Shown here piece by piece: positions 34,379 through 46,845 of a stretch of 64,000 nt of DNA. Position numbers and translations under genes: made by a program. This DNA is from Telopea speciosissima (taxonomy: Eukaryota; Streptophyta; Magnoliopsida; Proteales; Proteaceae), in assembly GCF_018873765.1 (NCBI RefSeq), contig NC_057919.1:64908984-64972983 (forward strand), in the 5' to 3' direction. Positions within the stretch are counted from its first letter, which is position 1. Each line of letters starts with the position of its first letter. The notes under the pieces were generated by a model. The model ran no database searches. It was not told the DNA's origin and saw only the letters and a program-made list of their open reading frames with translations.

Positions 34379-37300
34379 GATGGGTGGGTCTACCCTAGCC
34401 AATCCTAGAAAACCCAAAAGGTGGCTGGGTTTATAATGTTCAGGTTATGCTTGGGTTGAGGTCCTCCAGCTTTTCATACTTTTGGAGAACTTCAAGCTAT
34501 CAAGGAGATGAAAAGCTATGTGAAGTAGAGGCAGCAGTGTGTATCTGTATAACTGCCTTTTAAAGGTTTCAATGTAACAACTAACAAGAAGATATTATTT
34601 GTAATAAGTAGTAATTGTTGGTTGGTTAATTTGTCATAGAAACCCAACTCAAATGTCTGAAAGACTCGACAGGTAAAAATAGAATTGTTGACACTTTTCT
34701 TGACTTAACCATTTACCCACCGGGTAAAAAAAAATTTACCCTAGGGTGACGACAAAACTTAATACGGTAAGTCTAGAGAATCTCCTCCTCTAAAAGAAAA
34801 GACAAAGAAAAACTAAAAGGGTAAGGCCATTTCCAATGCTGTATATCAAGCCTGATCAGAAACAAGTCTGCACATTTTTGGTTACCACCTCGGTTTGCCA
34901 AACCCACCTGATCCCACCCTTATATATTTGCAACAGTATGCCTCTGGTTGGTCATCCTACAGTATTTATTACACTATTACCTCTTAGAATGATTGTTCCA
35001 GCCAAATAGTTGTAGTGAAAAAGGAGGTAGAATGGCCGTGTTGCTAGGCTTGCACAGCTCACCTGATTTGTGCCATGTGATTGGTCTAATACCATCATAT
35101 GGCCCATTTGTATTACATTGTTCCTTGGGTATTTTCAACAACCGAACTATTTTGTTCACATCTTTGACTTTTTAGGTAAACTTTGACCCTCTTTTTCTCC
35201 GTGTGTAAAATTCGTATTGGGCTAAAATTTTGTAGGAAAATGGGGAAGAGTGGGAGTCGTGGGACCTACCTCTGTATCAAATTGAGCTTTAGATGATCAG
35301 CCGATATAAGCTGCTCTGTCGTTTTTGTATGTATACCCATCAAGACAAAGTTATTTACAGGTTTGGTTCTATGGAGATTAAATTGGTAACTAGGTATCAC
35401 CAGACTTTATTGCTTTTGGGTGAGGATGAGATCGAGATAATACCAAATTGGAAATTGAAGAAGTATCAACTGAATTGTAGAAATCTATAGTTTCAAAGCA
35501 TCAATTGTTAGCTTCAATATAAATTTGTGGAAGTAATTTATCCTACTACTAAATTCCTACCTGAACCATCCAAGCTAGATGCAGTGCTATTATCAGTTGG
35601 GTGAATTTCTGCAACTGAAGGAGCTTCAGGATACATGGGTTTCCAGTCTTTCCCCCTCCACATCAATATCTGTTCTTCATCAAAAGACAATAGAACACAA
35701 GGAACTAGTTCCTGCAATCATTGAACCATACAAAGTGAGCAAAGCAATGACAAACAACTGAGAAGTACTCATAATTTAAAGAAAAGGGAAAGAATGGCTG
35801 GAAAGAGCCACCACATTAGTTGTACAATTGTAAGGAGCAAGGGTTAGGTACATCCTCACATGGAAATAGAACAGCACGCCTGCAATAACTGTCATGTGGA
35901 AGTTCAGGTGGGGCTGAAATTGTGCACAGATGGACCCCAAGGTCCTCTGCTCACCTGTCAAGTTTCAGACCAATCCAAGTCCACCAAGTGGCAAAACAAG
36001 ATATTGAATAAATTAGGGACTATCAAAGGCTACAGTGGGGTGCATGGACATACACTAGAGGGTGTGCATACATGTGAGAGGATACATTGAATCACGGTCT
36101 GAAATTTGACATGTGGCCAATCCACATCATTTTCTAAACAGCCAATGATCAACATTTCCAGATCACCCTTCCATGTGGTATAAATGCAGGACGTGCTGAA
36201 ATCTTTTTTTTCATAATTGTATATATCACAAAACTAAAGTTACATTTTGTATATCTTGGAAGCAACTGGAGATCCTGTGCCCCAAGGGCCAATTTGGGTG
36301 TTCTTTGGGGGAACCTAGGCACTTTGGGAGCACTGGGGGAAGAGGGGGGGGGGGTGGGAGGGGGCATTATCTGGTTCAACCCAGGTGCTACTGAAAGTAT
36401 TTATTTGAGCTGTACAGGGGAGGAGCATTCCATGCAAGCCAAATTGCTTTTGCTCTGGATGAGCTTCAAGTGTGAAACCAAAGAGGGCTTATTAGTATTA
36501 TGGTTGAAGGCAAAAGCGTCACGATAATAGCATGGTTCACTTCTTCGGAGGATAGGTCTTGGAGATTTGCCCTAAAGTATCTAGCTTCTCAGGTGAAGTA
36601 CTAGTTCAGTTGGAAGCTAAAATCACCAAATGATTTGGTGGCTCTACTGGCCAAACAAAAGAGTGGTAAATAGACTTATCTTCATTCAACCAGAGCCAAC
36701 AAGCCACATGCACGGGTCAACAAAGAAATTTATTTTGATACACAGCATGTAAAATTTAATGTAGAAAGATGAACCATTTCCCACAGGCCTTAAAAATTGA
36801 GCAATGATTTCTTTTGTTTCAACAAGGCTGATATGAAGACTGAAGTCTACTGGTAAATAGACTCGAAGATGTAAAACAGAATCAGGTGGCATCCCATACC
36901 TACAATGGATTAGAACAAACCTTAAGTTTGGCACCTATCTTTTTATAATCACTTGCATGCATCCCTGTGCAGTTGATCTTCACCATAGGGCTTCCTTCAA
37001 AAGCATCCCTGACATCCTTTACTAGGTTAATGTACACTCCATTTTTGGCTGCATCACAAAAATAGAGACCGTAATGATGAATTAAATTCAACTAAAGCTT
37101 CTTACTAAAACCATATGCATGAAAAATCGTTGTCATCTGATAGACAGTGAAACTAAAAATAGGATCTGTGAAGAATTTCAAATAGATAAAAGCAACAGCC
37201 TCTCAATTAATGCTCATCAAGCCAACCACTGAGAGGATCCCCCAAAAAGTCATTGGCTAAGCTATAATTGGTCAGTAAGTGAACCAAGTTTCAACGGAAC

Positions 37301-39508
37301 AACCAGCCGTCAAGACTGTAACATGTATTCAAATAAGCGAAGATTATCCATATTCAATATTTTAGCATAATAGCATGGATATCACCACAATAACCAAGAC
37401 AGAAAAGTTATTTTCTGAAATATTTTTTCCTTTGATCCTAAAGTGATTCTTGGCTCTTATAAATTGATTCACATATTTCTTCATCATAAGCACCATAATT
37501 AACCAATTAACTCCATAGGTTACACATAAGTACCATGTTTCCATATGAACAATTCTAATGAGCTGTGCCCCTGGTTGCGTTGCAACCAGTCTTGAGCATT
37601 TCCCCATAAACTATGGATGGAATATTGGTAATGCCTCTGTGGCCTTCCTCCTAAAAAATGGAAGGCCAATATAATTAGCAGTTCCAATCCATGTACTCTT
37701 GACTCAAATTCTGATAGATTCAGATCAAACAATGATTCTTTTGATTATGTCGGGGACCTTGAGGTAAAAGAAATCCTAGAGATGACAAGGCTGGTCAGAG
37801 ATAGGACAAGGGATGAAATCTTAAGACAGCAACATGGCACTTTTGTTTACCTAGTTTACAAATAGGCAGCAGCTTCTTTCCTTTTGTTCGCAAGGTGTCT
37901 GCTTCTTCTTTTGTCAATCCTGCTGGAGCTTCCTGGATAAGTTTTGGATAAACAGGAGCAGCTGGCTTCCAGAGCATTATTGGGTACTGTGGGCGAGTTC
38001 GGTAGTTATAGTTTCTGCCACGGAAAAGATAAACAGTACCACCAACTCGATGAATGATTTTGCCCCAAGTTTTTTCCTGGCATTGTAAGTTTGACTTGAG
38101 CTCCAAGCAAGCAAGAATCTACCTTCTGTTTCTTACGAATGAAATGAAATTTTTTACTAATTTTGGACTTAACATCAGCAAAGCCACTGACTTCAATATA
38201 TGTGAAATGGCCGCATCATAAATTTGACAAGTACAAAACAGGGGAAAGAACATATCAGACATTCATGAGTTATGCTACAGAAATGAAGTACTAATTGATA
38301 CAAATGACATTGTATGGGAGAAACCTGAATAACAAAAATCATTATAAGTTTGGGAGTTCAAACTGTACAGATTAGCTTGCTCTTAGCCATAAGGCCAAGA
38401 AAGGTATTTCAGTATTGATACAAGTACAGGATGAGCCACATCCAATCACTTATATATTAGCTCAACTAATCAACATGTCCTAACAAATATTAAAATCCAA
38501 GGCGAATGGTTAGTGCTGAAGAATTGAAACTTATTTCTGCTAGGAAAAATCTCGCACAGGTAGAAATAACAACCTCAAGATGGCGGCAAACGTTATCCAT
38601 ATCAATGGTAGGAACACCTTTGCATCGAACCTTACAAACGCGCTGCCGCTTCCAATGCGTATGAATGAGCTCCAGCATGTTATGGGTTAACCCGTCCCGC
38701 CCTATACAACAAGAGCAAAAGATAACCTAAGACTAAGAGTAGTACATTCAGAAGAGAAGTACGTAAGCCAGTAGCATTCCTATTAGTACAGACTACAGAG
38801 CATCAGTTATATGATAATGAGAATCTTACCAAGATTCACCTGGCGGTTATGAGACAAGTGAGGTTTAACAAGCATTTGAACCTCCGCTCTGGTAAGAGGC
38901 TCTCCAACTATCTCCTTCCTCGTCTTGCCTTCTTTGGGTAACTTTTTGAGCGGGAAGGGCCCAGGCATCTCCACATGCTTAACTTCCTTGGTCCCTGGGG
39001 GAAGCGGATTAAAGGAATCGAACAACCGGATTTTTTTCGTCTTGGATCTCTTGAGCGGAGCCTTTCCAGTCCAAGGCCTGGGCATGGTGGGAGTAGCAAA
39101 TGGAAGGAATGCAGGCTCTCGAATGGCCAAGGGCTTATCCTTCGGAGTCTCGGAATAGCTGAATTGGAACTCGAACGGAGCCCCCGGAAGGAGGTAAGAT
39201 AAACCGGACTCGCCGATGACGACGGAGCGGTCACCTTCCGATGCAATTACTCCATCCTTGACTGGCTTGTAGTATTTTGTGCGGTGATGAACGGATTTAA
39301 GAGCGGGATTTGGTTTCTCAGACTGTGGAGGAGGAGGAAGAAGAGTTTTGCTTCGATGGGATTTTTGGGATTTGAGGGTTCTGGAGTATCTGGGTACCGG
39401 GATGGGAGGTGATGGGGGTAGAGATGGATTGGGTTCATTAACAATGCGACGGTTTGAAGAAGGAGAAGAGAAGAGATTGAGGCCCGGGAGGGTCGCCACG
39501 ATAGCCAT
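33009..39508 (-). CDS. CAF2: CRS2-associated factor 2 (CAF2-type), chloroplast group II intron splicing
   Basis: Six exons on the minus strand: 39508-38830, 38701-38574, 38076-37851, 37048-36921, 35711-35561 and 33403-33009; 1,707 nt, 568 aa plus stop, all GT-AG and in phase. N-terminal about 60 residues are Ser/Arg/Pro-rich ([20 protein letters not shown]), a probable transit peptide. Next is a conserved [20 protein letters not shown] block, then two CRM RNA-binding domains: about 203-299 ([43 protein letters not shown]) and about 321-418 ([43 protein letters not shown]). The C-terminus is acidic. CAF proteins bind CRS2 and splice subgroup IIB introns in plastids. HNRQVNLG and the length favour CAF2 over CAF1. 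Shorter mitochondrial relatives lack the long N-terminus. An upstream in-frame ATG at 39538 is a less likely start. Confidence 0.9.
33643..34036. repeat. Tandem duplication, two copies of about 194 bp
   Basis: Copy one starts at 33643 and copy two at 33837; both begin gcatcaaacaatatatacac and share aattggggc, tactcccaggaat, cagaagtcaacatcagatga and the gaaaatcgggagg end. The copies differ at scattered bases and small indels, so the duplication is recent but not brand new. Confidence 0.85.
34324..34377. repeat. T24 run followed by G30 run
   Basis: About 24 consecutive T then about 30 consecutive G inside CAF2 intron 5. Exact counts in such runs are unreliable in most sequencing, so length should be treated as approximate. 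Confidence 0.85.
35712..36920 (-). other. CAF2 intron 4, 1.2 kb
   Basis: Non-coding and AT-rich, with a G-rich patch at 36340-36366. No defined repeat was found. Confidence 0.55.
37049..37850 (-). other. CAF2 intron 3, 0.8 kb
   Basis: Non-coding and AT-rich. Nothing recognisable beyond splice signals at both ends. Confidence 0.55.
38077..38573 (-). other. CAF2 intron 2, 0.5 kb
   Basis: Non-coding and AT-rich, bounded by GT-AG on the minus strand. No repeat recognised. Confidence 0.55.
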
Positions 39509-40480
39509 TTTTCTAAGCTCAGAAAGATATAAGGACAATATCAGGCAAATGAGTAAAGGAGCTTAAGCCATACTCTCCCCACTGGACACTTCTCATGGAA
39601 GAAAAGCGCCAGACCCAGTGAGGAACGAAGACTGGAAGAGAAAATGACGATTTGAAAGAAAAAACTTCCTCAGTTATTTGTTTCTGTGGCAGCCGAGTCC
39701 CAGTGAAGCAAGCGTATGTGGTAGACTACTGTGACATATAATAAGGTATAAGGATTGGGCAAATCAAAATATCAAATCAGAGAAATGATCCGGGTTACGA
39801 TTAAACCGAATCAAACCACAGAAAAATGATCCTGGTTTGATTTCATGAGTTGCCTTCCTAGTTCAGTTTTGATTTACACCGCAAAGTTGTCGACTCTAAA
39901 CCGAATAGAAACCAATACCTCTAACTCAAATGCTAGCACACACATCAATTGGGTATTGCATCATACTTTTTTTTCCCACCGACACATCAACGGTATTGGA
40001 CCATATCAGTCCTAATCCGATACAAGGTCAAAACATCATTTTTTTCATCAAAATACTGATATCCAAATCAAATCGATCGTTCTGTATCAATTACGTAATG
40101 GTATCGATCATGGCTGATACCGATACGAATTGGCCGATCCAACACGGATGCCCAAACCTGTGGTTCCACTCTCTTTTTTGCCTTTTAAGAAGTAATGGAA
40201 GCATAATTCCAAAAAAACATAAAAAAGGGAGAGGCAAGTGCCAGAATACACCTCACTAAGCAAGGGATAGGATGGCAGTTGTAATAAAAGTTTAAATTAA
40301 TCTGAGTCAGGGAACTGGCGGGAACCAATTCACATATTTTGCTAAAAAACCATCCCCACTCGTTTTATCTCTACAAGAAATAAGATAGATAGAATGAAAA
40401 TCTAAAACTACTGGTTTTTGAGTCACTATCTACTTTAGGCAAATCTTTCATTGATTTCCCTTCACTGGTTTCCGCAGAGT
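39509..40480. other. CAF2 upstream region and 3' end of the neighbouring gene
   Basis: A 0.97-kb gap between two minus-strand genes. It should contain the CAF2 promoter and 5' leader next to 39508 and the 3' untranslated region of the upstream gene. The middle (about 39780-40150) has gtatcgatc/tgataccgatac-type motifs common in degenerate plant repeats. I cannot point to a convincing TATA box. Confidence 0.5.
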
Positions 40481-41967
40481 TTACAATCCATCTTGAAGGC
40501 CTTCTTTCTCTTGATTCTCAGCAACATGTTCTTTACTCATCTGCATCATGTTGGATAAACAAACCAAATAATGCATATGCCACAACAACAAAAAAAATCT
40601 CACGGAAAGAAAACCAGAGTATGCTCCAGAACCAGAATAATCATCTCACCCTGCAATCTGTCTCTTCCTCTCTATATGCCCCTTTCATTTCAACAGTTTC
40701 ACTCATAAGCTCCTTTTGATGAAGTTCTTCGTCTTTCTTTGAACCCGCCTGCAATGAATAACATCAAAGGACAAGCAATGCATAATCTTAACTTGTAAGT
40801 GAACATGTCATCATTTCACACTTGTCTGACCTGGCTGTCAGAGTCTACAACTTTGCCTTGAAAATCTTCCTTTTGGACACCAATGCTGTGGTCCTCTGAA
40901 TCCAGCTCCCCATCATCATCATCATCTTCATCATTGTCATCATCATTGCCATTGTCATCGTCATCGTCATCTTCATCAGCATCATCATAGACATAATCAT
41001 CATCATCATCATCGACAAGGTCTACAAATTTCTCGTGAAGATCTCCCTTTTGAGCACTATTCTCCTTTAAACCCACCTGCTTTGTCCAACTTCACGTGAT
41101 CAATGAGCCACAGAATTAAACAACACACAGAGGCAACAGTATAGCAATTACCTCAGATTCTGCTTTGACCATGGAGTGACCAAGAGGCCCATCCAAGGAC
41201 AGAACAATGCTCGGAAGTCGATGAATTTCCCAACCAAGAACCCGACAAATAGTCTTCCCAAATGCTCGGTGTGCTGCCCTCCTCTTAGTCTTTGATATTG
41301 CTGTTGAGTGTTGAACAAGTGCAACGCAATTCTTGAACCTCTTCCAGACCTTCTTCCCAGATCCACCACAAACCAAACAACAAAACTCCCCACTTTCCCA
41401 ATTCTTCTCATAATAACTCCTCAAATCGCTGTCATCTGTAAAAAGCCCCAGAAAAAACTTGAATTCTTCAGATTCAGCAACATCATCATCCATCAATTCC
41501 TCCTCTTCATCATCTGAACAAACCTTGCTTGAGAAAAAATCTTGGCAAGCTTTCAAGCCCTTCTGTTGCAAGTGAAGTGCAGTGAATTTGGCCTGTTCTT
41601 CTGCAGTAGCAGGCCTGGTGGCTTGATCAGATTTGGGAGTTAATTCAGGCCAGCCAGTCTCCTGGCATGGCTCGGGATCTGGTCCACATGGCCACTCAAC
41701 CTCCGAAACTAAAGGTTTAAGATCTTTCTTTTTCTTTGCAACCCTTTGTTTGCTTTTACACTTCTTGAATGTGGTGGAATTGGAGGCACCAAGATTATTT
41801 GACTTGATTTTATGTGTAATAGAATTGGAAGAACCAAGATTATTTGAAATGGGTTTAAGGTTAGGATTTCTAGGAGGTCCCTTGTGCCATAGAGAGTGGA
41901 GGTAAAGAACCTCTTCCCTCCATTGCTGCTCTAAAAAGGGAGAGACACCATACGGATATGAACCCAT
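40481..41967 (-). CDS. Uncharacterised plant protein, zinc-finger-like motif and acidic tail
   Basis: Four exons on the minus strand: 41967-41152, 41076-40831, 40748-40650, 40540-40481; 1,221 nt, 406 aa plus TAA, phase 0 throughout, GT-AG. The start is MGSYPYGVSPFLEQQWREE; the ATG lies a few bases after an acceptor (ttttgcag), so a 5' untranslated exon is likely. Visible features: a short duplicated motif SNNLGxSNSxT (about 45-70), a Lys-rich patch (KSKQRVAKKKKD), an acidic patch (SDDEEEELMDDD), then a conserved-looking domain EFKFFLGLF...YYEKNWESGEFCCLVCGG with CX2C and later LVQH...AAH, an atypical C2H2-like arrangement (about 196-235). Exon 2 encodes a run of more than 30 Asp/Glu. I do not recognise the family well enough to name it; nuclear location is a guess from charge pattern. 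Confidence 0.78.
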
Positions 41968-44541
41968 CCAAATCTGCAAAAGCAACAAAGACAAAAAATA
42001 GTTAAGATGCAGCCAACAAGTGAAACTTTTGTAGTCTACAAGTCAGACTAATGACCTTCAAAATGACAATTGCATCATTCGCTAGTATGAACACTTCATG
42101 CATATCAGAACTATTAGAAATGAAAAAAAAAAAAACAAAAAAAAACACATACCCAGTGCACGAGGCTCCTGCCACTGTGGGGTCTGGGGGGCAAAATGTA
42201 TGCAGCCTTACCCCTGCTTTTGCAGAGAAGCTGTTTCCAGACTCGAACCCATGACCTCTTGGTGAAATCTACAGCATTTTTAAAGCCAATGAGAAACTGA
42301 ACCTTTAGAACTCAGCATTGGCAGTAAAACAGATTGGTTTAACTGGTGGTGCAAGAGTCTCTCAAATGTCATATAATTCATAGAGAGAGTAAACCTTTTG
42401 TTCTTTGGGAGCAGCACCAAAGATTTTTGACCATTCATTTGATGGCCATATTATTTTTTTCGATTGCAACTCTTGGGATTTCAATCTTCGCCCTATGCCT
42501 CGGAGATATGAAAGAGCCTAAGACATTGAAGATCCAGGGCTCTAACACTACTAGGAAAGGATGGTGGGAAAGGGTTATGGTTTTATAATAAATAGTAAAA
42601 TGGTAATAATTGATGGATCTTCAAATGAGGTTTATTATAGTTAAAGAAGGTCGGACATAGGAATTTAGGAGAAAAGTTTCAAATTCAGTATAATAAAATA
42701 GGCAAAATATATTGAAATTTTATTTTTTTTTAAAGAAGGAAATGAGGATAAAGACCATATAAGAATAATAGTAAGGAATAAGAAAGGAGACAAGAGAACG
42801 TTGGTCCCATCAATTCGATCAGCCAATCATCAAAATCACCCAACCTCCCTGAAACCAGTCATTTGGTGCGAGCCAATAAATCTTTTATAAAACACAAGAA
42901 ACAGGGTTGATGAGACAATCTGCCCTACTTTGGGAACCAGATGACAGGTGAATTGATTCAATTGGCTGGGCCAAGTCTCAAAACACCGATTTGTGCAGGT
43001 GCCTCATTCCCAAACCAACCCCTCCCCCGGCAACAAACCGGAAAAAAAGAAGAAGATGAAAAAGCACATATAACTATAAAAACTAAACGACTTAAGCTAA
43101 CAAGCACTCTAACATAAAAAGGCAGAATTATCCAACACTCAGAAATTAAAACTTCTGTGTCCATTTTTATGGGCTGTTGCTAGTACTATGAAAGGTAATC
43201 GTTGATGCAGAGTAAAGATAGGATCTTAAACTCTTCAGTCTATCAATTGGGAAAGAGTAAAGTTTACTAATAGACAAATATTTAAATGTCACAATTCGGC
43301 CCTGCATAGGTACTGGCCGATAGCAATCTGATCGAGGGTGGAATTGACTGGTTTAGTCTGCAAAAACTGATATTGCCAGTGGATAAGAGATCCAATGGAT
43401 AGGCCAAAACATGAACTATGCTATGAAAACCAAAACCAAATATTACCACTATCTAGTCAATTAAACGCCCAAATTGAGTAACAAAAACTCACAATTAGGC
43501 TCAGAAGATTCAGTGCGTTGTTGCAAACTTTTAGAAAGCTGAGTCCAGCAGAGCTCAAGACTCCACAGTCCATTCAGGACTTAAGACTAGCAGAGACTTA
43601 ACTCATTCACGGCCCTAGCTCTTATTACTACAAGATTACTCCTCTAAAAAATCCTCGACCCAGTGTTCCACCTTCATGGAATAACGAAATTACAAAAAAA
43701 AAGGATCTTCTAATGGAATTCAAGCAATAACTTAATTTCATCCCCACCCCACAGTCTGAGGCGAACTGATTCCAAAGATATAAATTTAATTTGAACCTGT
43801 TAAAGCTCCAGCTGTAGATTTGTGTGGGTTCTATCCCCTTTCTGATATACCTCTATTACTCAGGCTTGTTAATTCTTACTTCTTGATAGGAATGACTTTT
43901 CTTCAGCAAATAACCAAATCTTCTTTGCAATTGGTGGGCGCCATTACATTGTAATGAGTGTCAGATCAAAGTGCTCTACCACCCCCCTCAAGTTTTATTT
44001 CCTCTTGGTCTTCTGAGTTTCCGGCATCTTTTCTCGTCCAATATTTTAGTAAATTTTTTATTTTCTTTAGTTATGTCATTGACTGAGCGAGTCGACAGTT
44101 CGAGTTTCAAGAAGGAAGTAGGGAAGATAAGCGTTTATGTATTCACAGAACCTATATAGTTCCAGACAGAGGAGGCAGAGGAAAACCCGTTGCAGCGAGG
44201 AAACTATAGAGATGAGGTTGAGAATTTTTTTTTAATCAATAATGTACTAGACTTTCCAAGAACGAGGTAGGCGAGTGGGAGAGATTGAAATACAGCACAA
44301 AAAAATTTCTTCTCAAGAAACAATAACAAATTATTAAAGCAGAATGCAATGCGTGTAAGAAATTGACACAGAAAAATCTCATCTTGTGAAAACTTAAAGC
44401 CACACCAACTGATCACAGAGAAGAGTATGATCGGAGCCCATATACAGTCCTCCAAAAGAGAAGGTAAAGAGAACAAAAAGGGTAGCATTGTTAACATACA
44501 TATGAAGCAGAAACTTGAAAGGGAAAGAAGGGAACCCTAAC
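41968..44541 (-). other. Probable 5' untranslated intron of the uncharacterised gene
   Basis: The acceptor at 41974-41981 (minus strand) directly precedes the start ATG. The minus strand near 44541 offers a plausible donor (caagtcag|gttagggttc) next to a GC-richer leader around 44545-44660, so I infer one long leader intron of about 2.6 kb. It contains the SINE at 42148-42266. No other gene is seen. Confidence 0.45.
42148..42266 (-). mobile_element. Au-type SINE, 5'-truncated
   Basis: Minus-strand copy with box B complement (cgaaccc at 42240-42251), gcagccttacccctgc and cagtgcacgaggctcctgcc blocks shared with the other two copies. It lacks the tRNA-like 5' end seen at 25240-25283. A-rich tail at 42123-42147. 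I could not find its target duplication. Confidence 0.72.
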
Positions 44542-44660
44542 CTGACTTGGTTGAGTGGTTCTCCCGAAGCGCTGGATGTTCCGCCGTCAAGCGGTCTCTC
44601 TCTCTGGAGCGATTTCGCTTTGTTCCTTTCGGCCCTTAGCCCTGAGGGTTGTTGGAGTTA
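44542..44660 (-). promoter_or_regulatory. Putative 5' leader exon of the uncharacterised gene
   Basis: A pyrimidine/GC-rich block on the minus strand (contains the complement of ggtctctctctctggagcgatttcgc) ends at the donor proposed at 44541. There is no transcript evidence; this is inferred only from the acceptor that precedes the ATG at 41967. Confidence 0.35.
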
Positions 44661-44992
44661 CTCTTGAACATAAGTAAGTTCAAGAGTACAGGATAACCAA
44701 AAAAGACGAAGCAGAATTGCAGGTTTTGTGAGTGATAACGGTCTCACTTTCTTTACCAAAAAATTAAAAAATGAAACGGTTTCACACTTGCACTGCCCAG
44801 TTATGTGTTCTGTCCAAGGCTCCGGAGTCCAGTTAAGTTCTGGTGCCCCCTCCCTGCCTCACTGTGGCGTTTCTGATGCGCACGAGAGGGTATCATAGGG
44901 TATTTTGGGGAACATGTTAAAGCCCTATATGGTTTTTTTTTGTTTTTAATTTTCCAATGTGGTGAAGGAAAACTTGTCCTATATAGGTTTTT

Positions 44993-46481
44993 GGGGCCCG
45001 GTTTTCATGCACGGTCGTGAATAAAAGGAATCTTTTACACTGAATTTTAATAACCGTCAGATTAAAGCATTTTAATCTGGACCGTCGAAGGATAACTTCT
45101 CTTATACGGTTATCTTTTAGTTACTTTTTTAAATACAAGTAAAAGATTTTGTTTTCATCAACAATAATTTAAAAAAAAAATACAAAACACGTCTCTGCAA
45201 CTCCCTTTTTCATTCAACGCCCTCTCCTCTCTTCTCTCACGATGATCAAACCCTTGCGCCAACAGTACAACGGCTCTCTCACGCCGGCGACGGTCTCACG
45301 TGATGGAGCACCCTCACGTCGGCACATTATCCAACAGTCCAGGGCGAATCGAACTTCTTGGTTTTAAAACCCCTACTCCCTCTTTGCGAAAATAGTGTTG
45401 CAGTAGAGTTCCTCTTCTTCGCAACACTAATCTAGAGAGAAATCCATATTTCAATCCATAATATATATAGATAGAGAGAGAGAGGAAGAGATCTCAACAG
45501 CGTAGATTGGAAGAACCTTCACCTTCCCAAATAGCAGCCGTATTTCTCTTCTAGCCGCGGGGAAAAAAGCTTCCACGGCAGTTCGAGAGGGAGGAGTGGA
45601 GATTGCCAGGGAGAAGAGGAAAAGAAAGAAAAAATAGAGAGCATAAAAGGAGAGCAGAGAGAGTGAACCAGAAGGAGGGAATGAAAAGGATCTGAGACAG
45701 TGAAGCCGAGGCTTCTCTGAGCCGGGGGAGGCGACCAGCCAGTGTGGTTCATCATCTTCTTCCCGTTTTTTGTTTTTATTTTCTTCTCTTTGCTTGAATT
45801 CCAGCTATGGTTCTCCATCTTCCTTCCATTTTATGAATTTCTTTCACTCATCACTGAACCCATTACTCCCTAAACCCATCTGTTCACCACCATCAACGAA
45901 TCTCACTCACACCCCAGTCAAACCCATTTTCGTTTTTCCTTCTCTTCTTTACTTCTTCACTTCTACCTAAGAGTTAGCCAAATTTGGTTTCTGGAAGGGA
46001 ACAGCCGATGCCTCTCCTCGATGGAACCAAGCAAACAGGGTTGTTCTTGGAGAAATAGGGAGTGGAAAATGATAGCTTACCTGGACCGTGAGAAAGCCCT
46101 AAGCAATGGTTTCTTTTGCAAGAGAACGTATTTGAGAGAGGGAGTTGCAGAGAAGGAAACCAAAAGGAAATTATTTCGTTTTTTATCTTTTGCAAGAGAA
46201 AAGGAAGTTGCAGAGAACTGGAAAAAATGGATTTTTTATGTTTGGCATGAGAAAAGGGAGTTGCAGAGAAAAAAATGGAAGTTGTTTCGTTTTTTTTTGT
46301 TAATTATTATTGATAAATATAAAAGGCAGTATTTTATACGTATTTAAAAATGTAACCATATAAGAGTATATACCCTACTTTATCTTTGAACGGTTCAAAT
46401 TAAAACTCTTGAATCTAGCGGTTAATAAAATCCAGTATAAAAGATTCATCTTATACACGACTGTGTATTAAATTTTTTGCC
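44993..46481. mobile_element. Mutator-like element, possible Pack-MULE
   Basis: A 1,489-bp element with long imperfect inverted repeats (about 130 bp: ggtcgtgaataaaaggaatc near 45011 against the complement of gattcatcttatacacgact near 46443) and 9-bp duplications TAGGTTTTT (44984-44992, 46482-46490). The interior is GC-richer than the flanks and contains no transposase. It includes leader-like sequence (tctctcacgatgatcaaacc, 45234-45253) and purine-rich stretches. Diverged repeats of about 65 bp (ttttgcaagagaa, gagttgcagagaa) lie at 46110-46290. Such a body with MULE ends is typical of elements carrying captured host DNA, but the donor gene is not identified. Confidence 0.75.
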
Positions 46482-46845
46482 TAGGTTTTTTTCTTAAAAC
46501 TTTCCAATGTGGTGAAGGAAAACTTTGTCTTTGTTTTCCTTTTATGGATATAGAAAAATGAATCTACATCTCCACAATCTCTTTCATTGGATCTCTAGAA
46601 TCATTCTCAAAATCCAAATTTATTAATAGGGTGGATCAGTTTGTTGTCAAAAGATTACAATTTTATAACTTTACTTTCTTTGCCCTCCATACAATAAAGT
46701 GCCAATATGAAGAGGATCTATTGATGTAATTTCGTAACATGTGGTCCCACCTCCATCTCTATTTTCCTTCTCATTCAAGGGAGTGTGGGATGACACTACT
46801 GACAACCCCGGTACTTAGCCCAATTACACTCGAAATCAACTATTA

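Larger units (their letters stand above)
33404..35560 (-). other. CAF2 intron 5, 2.2 kb
   Basis: Non-coding. It holds a 194-bp tandem duplication (33643-34036), a T-run followed by a G-run (34324-34377), and otherwise AT-rich sequence. Confidence 0.6.

Noticed and set aside
39509..39538. Upstream in-frame ATG of CAF2 at 39538
   Set aside because: The ten extra residues ([10 protein letters not shown]) contain a Glu and do not look like a transit peptide start; the ATG at 39508 gives the typical MAIVATLPG start. Not excluded.
40930..41010. Simple atc-repeat microsatellite
   Set aside because: It is the coding sequence of the acidic stretch in the uncharacterised gene, in frame and bounded by splice sites.
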